DNA of 6,007 bases from Sulfurovum sp. (lineage in GTDB: Bacteria > Campylobacterota > Campylobacteria > Campylobacterales > Sulfurovaceae), in assembly GCA_030634925.1 (NCBI GenBank), contig DAOVZV010000081.1:1-6007 (forward strand), written 5' to 3'. Shown in pieces: positions 5,546 through 6,007 of the stretch. A program made the translations under genes and the position numbers. Positions within the stretch are counted from its first letter, which is position 1, and every line of letters starts with the position of its first letter. The notes under the pieces were generated by a model that worked only from the letters and a program-made list of their open reading frames with translations, was not told the origin of the DNA and did no database searches.

Positions 5546-6007
5546 ATGAAACTAAAAAGCCTACACATAGAAGATTATAAAGTATTCAAAGATTTTGATA
5601 TAGATTTTGTGGATAATGATGATAATCCTTTGCCTATTGTGGTTTTGGCAGGGGTGAATGGGAGTGGGAAGACTACGCTTTTGGAGGTTATAGATAATCC
5701 TCGGAACTATATCATTACAACAAATAGAAACAGAAATAAAAATAAAATTACTTACATCAGTAAAGATAATAAAGTAATAGTTACACCTTCTTTTTCTCCA
5801 CTAAATGAATGGGATTCTCCACTAAATGAATGGGAAAATTATCTAAAAGGTATGGATATAAAAGGTCATGCTACAGAAAAAATTATTAAAGAAAATATAA
5901 TCTATTTAGCAATAGATACAACAATTAAAAATATAAAAGATTTGATGCCTGAATATTTAAAAAGAATGGTTTGGGATGAAGATATTAAAGCAAGTGAAGC
6001 TTATGAA
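5546..6007 (+). CDS. AAA/SMC-like ATPase, N-terminal 154 residues (3' end outside window)
   Basis: The reading frame is open from ATG 5546 to the last base. MKLKSLHIEDYKVFKDFDIDF is the typical first strand of RecF/SMC/ABC-type AAA ATPases (the 'I..ykvFkd..idF' pattern). It is followed by a Walker A motif, LAGVNGSGKTTLLE, with GxxGxGKT at residues 36-43 and K42 binding ATP phosphates. Walker B and the signature motif lie beyond the window, so the subfamily cannot be fixed. Such ATPases serve in DNA repair (RecF), in nuclease-coupled phage defence (OLD/Gabija/Septu-like) or as single-gene defence proteins. Residues 60-67 are an alternating Asn and Arg/Lys run, and residues 84-97 hold a seven-residue tandem repeat (SPLNEW plus Asp or Glu). 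The gene diverges from rpsU. ATPase identity is firm; role unknown. Confidence 0.88.
   Translation, partial: MKLKSLHIEDYKVFKDFDIDFVDNDDNPLPIVVLAGVNGSGKTTLLEVIDNPRNYIITTNRNRNKNKITYISKDNKVIVTPSFSPLNEWDSPLNEWENYLKGMDIKGHATEKIIKENIIYLAIDTTIKNIKDLMPEYLKRMVWDEDIKASEAYE
5794..5835 (+). repeat. Perfect 21-bp tandem duplication inside the ATPase gene
   Basis: The 21-base unit at 5794-5814 is repeated without a mismatch at 5815-5835. Because 21 is a multiple of three the frame is kept, adding SPLNEW plus an acidic residue twice. The exact identity suggests a recent duplication. Confidence 0.95.

Noticed and set aside
5794..5835. CRISPR array or iteron
   Set aside because: There are only two directly abutting units without spacers, inside a coding frame.

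Overview
The window looks like a piece of chromosome from a Campylobacterota (epsilonproteobacterial) bacterium, probably a free-living relative of Sulfurimonas, Sulfurovum or Arcobacter. This rests on four things. The DNA is AT-rich. Ribosomal protein S21 has the 70-residue form ending in MLRRYESRL. Glutamine synthetase carries Phe where most proteobacteria have the adenylylated Tyr, as reported for Helicobacter pylori. The BioF-like protein has an AIRQPTV motif in place of the usual IRPPTV. The genus cannot be fixed from the sequence alone.

Left part (1-1279): the C-terminal end of a C5-cytosine DNA methyltransferase overlaps by 8 bases a 363-residue HNH endonuclease gene. Together they form a compact type II restriction-modification pair. 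It looks AT-richer than what follows and is probably an acquired cassette placed directly upstream of housekeeping genes.

Middle (1294-3171): a bioF-like gene for a PLP-dependent acyl-CoA:amino-acid synthase is broken by one in-frame TAA at 2140-2142, and the rest of the protein continues in the same frame to 2388. A PHP-family (HisJ/HisK-type) phosphatase gene starts on the very next base, so the two were presumably co-transcribed and translationally coupled.

Right-middle (3172-4700): glnA, a full-length type I glutamine synthetase, has its own promoter-like region with an inverted repeat over the -10 box. A strong hairpin follows the gene. It is the best-supported gene here and the centre of ammonium assimilation.

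Right end (4701-6007): a small lipoprotein of unknown function (+) converges on rpsU (-, ribosomal protein S21). The rpsU stop codon sits in the loop of a perfect 9-bp hairpin. Divergent from rpsU is the start of an AAA/SMC-like ATPase gene that runs off the window and contains a perfect 21-bp tandem duplication.

No tRNA, rRNA, CRISPR array or insertion sequence was seen. I do not see a clearly new system. The most unusual points are the single-codon lesion in bioF, the stop codon in the rpsU hairpin and the in-frame duplication in the ATPase. The longest stretches without a gene are 5409-5545, 4672-4802 and 3172-3243, all under 300 bases and described in the features.
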